Source: Bacteroidota bacterium (GTDB lineage Bacteria > Bacteroidota > Bacteroidia > Chitinophagales > Chitinophagaceae). Taken from it: 9,327 nucleotides of DNA. The first letter of the stretch is position 1, and every line of letters begins with the position of its first letter. The translations under genes and the position numbers were made by a program. The DNA is taken from positions 1 to 9,327 of the forward strand of contig JAGWPQ010000058.1 in NCBI GenBank assembly GCA_028877045.1, given 5' to 3'. The notes beneath the pieces were generated by a model, which saw only the letters and a program-made list of their open reading frames with translations, searched no databases and was not told the DNA's origin. Shown here piece by piece: positions 6,851 to 9,327 of this stretch.

Positions 6851-7875
6851 CCTTTGTTTTTAGATAACCATTCAGGATATTTTTTTTCAATCAGATCTTT
6901 GGGCCATGTACCATACCATGCATAACCTGTTCTTCTTTCATACTCAATATCAGCAACATTCTTTTTCTTAATTCCATCTCTTCCGCAAAAGAAAGGTTCG
7001 TTGGTGTCGATCTCGTAAAACCTTGCCCAGACAACACTTGATGCATCCTTCACCACAACCCTGTCGAAACCTTTTGGCATAGATGCATCTTTTTTATGCA
7101 CCCAATCAATGCCGGTAATCTTTGAATCCGAGAACCAGTTAACCGCACTTGTGATGGCTAGTTTAATTTCTTTCGATGGATCGGGTAAGCGCATTAAAAA
7201 TTCAACAATGCCAACACTCTCTTCTCCGCTCAATGATGGTAATTCGTAGGCCCTTGCTTTTGCAGGCTGATAATTTACTTCATCATATTGTGCACACCAA
7301 ACGGTTAATTTCCCTTTTACTTTTATCTGCGTTTTTAAAATACATTGAACTCCTTTTTTTACGGCAGTTGCAGCCGGTCCTATCAATGATTTGTCAACAA
7401 CATCCAATTCGTTTTTCTGCAAACTCAGATCGTACAATAAATTCATCACATTGATCATTGCATTATCGTTGAAAGTAATTTCGTGACGATAAGAACTCAG
7501 ATCGGGATAAAACTGCGGCCATCCACCATTTTTGTATTGGGCTTTCAATAAATATTTTATTCCTCTTTCAGCAGCATCCAAATATTTTTTATTGCCGTTA
7601 ATCTTATAAGCCTTTAATAAATGTCTTATTTCTTTGGTGGTCGCATCATTGTCAATAGTGCCGTCGTTCATATTCGACTCATCTGCAATGGTAGCTTTCT
7701 CAACATCAGCATACACTTTATTGTAATCGATCTTGTCTTCGTGATAATGTTTGGGCCATCCGCCATAATCTCTTTGAAACATCAACATATTATCAGCAAC
7801 AAGGTCTTGTGCCAATAATTTCAAAGATGAAATAGCAAGCATACAAAATATTACTATCGTTTTTTTGCGCATCAT
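6847..7875 (-). CDS. pelA: secreted pectate lyase, PL10 (PelA family)
   Basis: This lyase cleaves de-esterified polygalacturonate by calcium-dependent beta-elimination, leaving unsaturated non-reducing ends. The protein is 342 residues. Residues 1-22 (MMRKKTIVIF then CMLAISSLKLLA) are a signal peptide with cleavage before Q23, so it acts in the periplasm or outside. The rest is a single PL10 alpha/alpha domain with GGWPKH (38-43), TIDNDATTKEI (73-83), NGGWPQFYPD (116-125), WCAQYDEV (193-200), KARAYELPSLSGEES (206-220), WARFYEIDTNEPFFCGRDG (283-301) and RRTGYAWYGTWP (314-325). No carbohydrate-binding module is present. The frame is open up to 7905, but that start would put ten hydrophilic residues before the signal peptide. 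The start at 7875 gives an ATGA overlap with the GH105 stop; the second ATG at 7872 is an equally good alternative. The exact catalytic residues are not assigned with certainty. Confidence 0.93.
   Translation of the reverse strand: MMRKKTIVIFCMLAISSLKLLAQDLVADNMLMFQRDYGGWPKHYHEDKIDYNKVYADVEKATIADESNMNDGTIDNDATTKEIRHLLKAYKINGNKKYLDAAERGIKYLLKAQYKNGGWPQFYPDLSSYRHEITFNDNAMINVMNLLYDLSLQKNELDVVDKSLIGPAATAVKKGVQCILKTQIKVKGKLTVWCAQYDEVNYQPAKARAYELPSLSGEESVGIVEFLMRLPDPSKEIKLAITSAVNWFSDSKITGIDWVHKKDASMPKGFDRVVVKDASSVVWARFYEIDTNEPFFCGRDGIKKKNVADIEYERRTGYAWYGTWPKDLIEKKYPEWLSKNKG
7872..7875 (-). other. ATGA(TG) stop/start overlap, GH105 to pectate lyase
   Basis: The minus strand reads AAAAAATGATGCGC here. 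TGA (7874-7872) ends the GH105 gene, and either ATG at 7875 (ATGA) or ATG at 7872 (TGATG) starts the lyase. Both imply translational coupling and both leave the signal peptide intact, so the exact first codon is undecided. Confidence 0.8.
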
Positions 7876-9327
7876 TTTTTCACTGGAATTTGAGTGATCA
7901 TCCAATTCACCAAATCATTTGCAGCTTTAAGATTATCAAAATCGGCTGGCAATCTTCTTCCATCCACATATTCATTATACAACCATGGATCGCCCACTGC
8001 AAACACAATCCCCTTTCCAACTTTACTAACCGCCATGATCACGTCATTATTGTCAACATAATTTGCTTTTGCCGGCGCAGATAATTTTAATGTGCTGATC
8101 TCTTTTAAATAAATTTTTTTGGCTGTTTTAAAGATTTCATTTCCTTCATTAATATTCAATGCCCCCATTTCGAATTTCTTTCCGTCAACATGATTGCGAC
8201 TGTCTTCATTAAAATGAATGCCAAATTTTTCGGGTACCTGATTGAAGTGTTCGAACTCAGCATTGCCTTTATCATTATGCAGCAAAAGCAATACGCCACC
8301 TGCTTTCACCCAATTATAAACCGTTTCAGCATCTGTAGGTTGTACATAATTGGGATGAGGATTATCAGCCAGGTTATCTGCATCAACAATAATATAAATA
8401 TCAGCTGCTTTTAAATTTTCAATCGTTGGAGCAGTGTATAATGTTTCTGTTCTTATTCCATGATCATGAAAAACATTTCCCAAAAAAGAAAAACCACCAT
8501 TATCTTTTTCATCCCATTTGTAATGCCAATCTTTTTCAATGCCATTGATATCTTTTTTCTTTTCTGAGTTAAAATAACTATCCAATAAAACAGTTTTGCT
8601 TTTTGCTTTATTTAAAGTTGATAATAATTCCATTTCGTTGCTTGCTAATAAAAATGCACCTATGCCTTTCGGATCATTTTCAATTACAGGTTCGCTCATG
8701 TAATATTCAAAACTCCCGTCGCGGTAAGGGTTGCCGCCCAAGCCACTCACTTTAACTGTGCCATATAAATTAAGCTGACCATTTTCTTCTTTGATAAATT
8801 TCTTAACAATTCCATCATAACCGTTTTTAGCAATTGTAATTTTTGTGGAAGGAATATAATTTTTACGAACTGCTTTTGCAATAGCATAAACAAACTGACA
8901 AGAGGCCGATGCTTCAAAATAGTTTTCTTTCTTTTCCGGTTCATCTAAAATATCCAACCATAAACCGGTTTGCTTATCCTGTACTTTTTCGATCGCATTC
9001 ACCAACCGATTTAAAATATCAATCAAACTTTTTCTTTTAGGATGATTTTCCGGAAAATGATCCAACACATCAACCAATGCATCTGCATACCAACCCATGG
9101 CCCTTGCCCAAACATGCGGCGAACGGCCTGTTGTTTTATCGGCCCATTTTTGTTGTTTACTTTCATCCCATGCATGATACAATAAACCTGTTTTTTCATC
9201 ACGGGCATGTTGCTCTATCCGGATAAACTGATCGGCAATATCATCAAATGTATTATCATCATCCGATAGCATTGCATACTCAGCATAAAATGGTTCGGCC
9301 ATGTACAAACCATCTAACCACATTTGA
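7872..9327 (-). CDS. GH105 unsaturated (rhamno)galacturonyl hydrolase with C-terminal GATase-like/DUF4350-like domain (5' end beyond window)
   Basis: GH88/GH105 enzymes remove the 4,5-unsaturated uronate from the end of lyase products by hydration of the double bond. The frame stays open to the right edge, and the codon before the first ATG (9323) encodes Q, so this is the interior of a longer gene. Numbering from that Met, the (alpha/alpha)6-barrel part covers about 1-235 with WLDGLYMAEPFYAEYA (2-17), GLLYHAWDESKQQKWADK (46-63), GRSPHVWARAMGWYADAL (66-83), FEASASCQFVYA (136-147), GLGGNPYRDGSFEYYMSEP (194-212) and KGIGAFLLASNEM (219-231). The Asp of WLDGLYM is probably the catalytic acid (recalled from family knowledge). 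From about 243 a second domain of roughly 235 residues follows: VLLDSYFNSEKKKD, ADIYIIVDADN (307-317), VYNWVKAGGVLLLLHND (335-351) and GKGIVFAVGDPWLYNEY (436-452). This resembles a class-I glutamine amidotransferase-like/DUF4350 fold without an evident nucleophile cysteine. Whether the substrate is a galacturonyl or rhamnogalacturonyl product cannot be decided here. Confidence 0.9.
   Translation of the reverse strand, partial: QMWLDGLYMAEPFYAEYAMLSDDDNTFDDIADQFIRIEQHARDEKTGLLYHAWDESKQQKWADKTTGRSPHVWARAMGWYADALVDVLDHFPENHPKRKSLIDILNRLVNAIEKVQDKQTGLWLDILDEPEKKENYFEASASCQFVYAIAKAVRKNYIPSTKITIAKNGYDGIVKKFIKEENGQLNLYGTVKVSGLGGNPYRDGSFEYYMSEPVIENDPKGIGAFLLASNEMELLSTLNKAKSKTVLLDSYFNSEKKKDINGIEKDWHYKWDEKDNGGFSFLGNVFHDHGIRTETLYTAPTIENLKAADIYIIVDADNLADNPHPNYVQPTDAETVYNWVKAGGVLLLLHNDKGNAEFEHFNQVPEKFGIHFNEDSRNHVDGKKFEMGALNINEGNEIFKTAKKIYLKEISTLKLSAPAKANYVDNNDVIMAVSKVGKGIVFAVGDPWLYNEYVDGRRLPADFDNLKAANDLVNWMITQIPVKK

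Noticed and set aside
7876..7905. Upstream ATG at 7905 as start of the pectate lyase
   Set aside because: It would add ten hydrophilic residues before a clear signal peptide and overlap the GH105 gene by 34 bases. The ATGs at 7875 and 7872 give a standard signal peptide and a normal stop/start overlap.
9321..9323. ATG at 9323 as the true start of the GH105 protein
   Set aside because: It encodes the Met of the internal family motif (Q)MWLDGLYM. The frame stays open to the window edge and the N-terminal part of the barrel would be missing, so the gene is cut by the edge.

Overview
The window is part of a pectin and galacturonate degradation locus. It most likely comes from a member of the Bacteroidota, plausibly a Chitinophagaceae-like genus. 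The evidence is the AT-rich composition, A-rich leaders without Shine-Dalgarno motifs (for example upstream of the gene starting at 190), protein flavours typical of Bacteroidota (PL10 lyase, GH105 with a C-terminal extension, two-domain altronate dehydratase) and an intergenic array of short 'AAGTTAC'-type units. The genus is inferred, not shown.

All eight genes lie on the minus strand and are tightly packed, so they read as one operon running from right to left. In transcription order they are: a GH105 unsaturated uronyl hydrolase with an extra C-terminal domain (9327 to 7872, 5' end outside the window); a PL10 pectate lyase (7875 to 6847); a CE8 pectin methylesterase (6850 to 5834); uxaB, tagaturonate reductase (5821 to 4292); uxaA, altronate dehydratase (4289 to 2646); uxaC, uronate isomerase (2519 to 1104); kduI (1076 to 246); and kdgK (190 to the left edge, 3' end outside the window). 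The first two junctions are ATGA-type stop/start overlaps. The next two gaps are 12 and 2 bases. The only sizeable gap is 126 bases between uxaA and uxaC. No stretch over 300 bases lacks a gene.

The genes form a coherent pathway. The methylesterase strips methyl groups from homogalacturonan, the PL10 lyase cleaves the de-esterified chain, and the GH105 enzyme removes the unsaturated uronate from oligosaccharide ends. Saturated galacturonate goes through UxaC, UxaB and UxaA to 2-keto-3-deoxygluconate (KDG). The unsaturated residue, after rearrangement, enters through KduI and then needs a KduD reductase, which is not in the window. Both branches meet at KDG, which KdgK phosphorylates. The aldolase, the transporters (SusC/D, ExuT-like) and the regulator are also absent and presumably lie outside.

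The least explained part is the uxaA-uxaC gap. It holds seven exact-length 7-base units (49 bases) that begin inside the uxaA stop codon and are mirror-symmetric around the central unit, followed by a small CGTTG/CAACG hairpin. No completely new system is evident. This array, the GH105 fusion and a methylesterase missing a usual oxyanion-hole glutamine are the points most worth checking.
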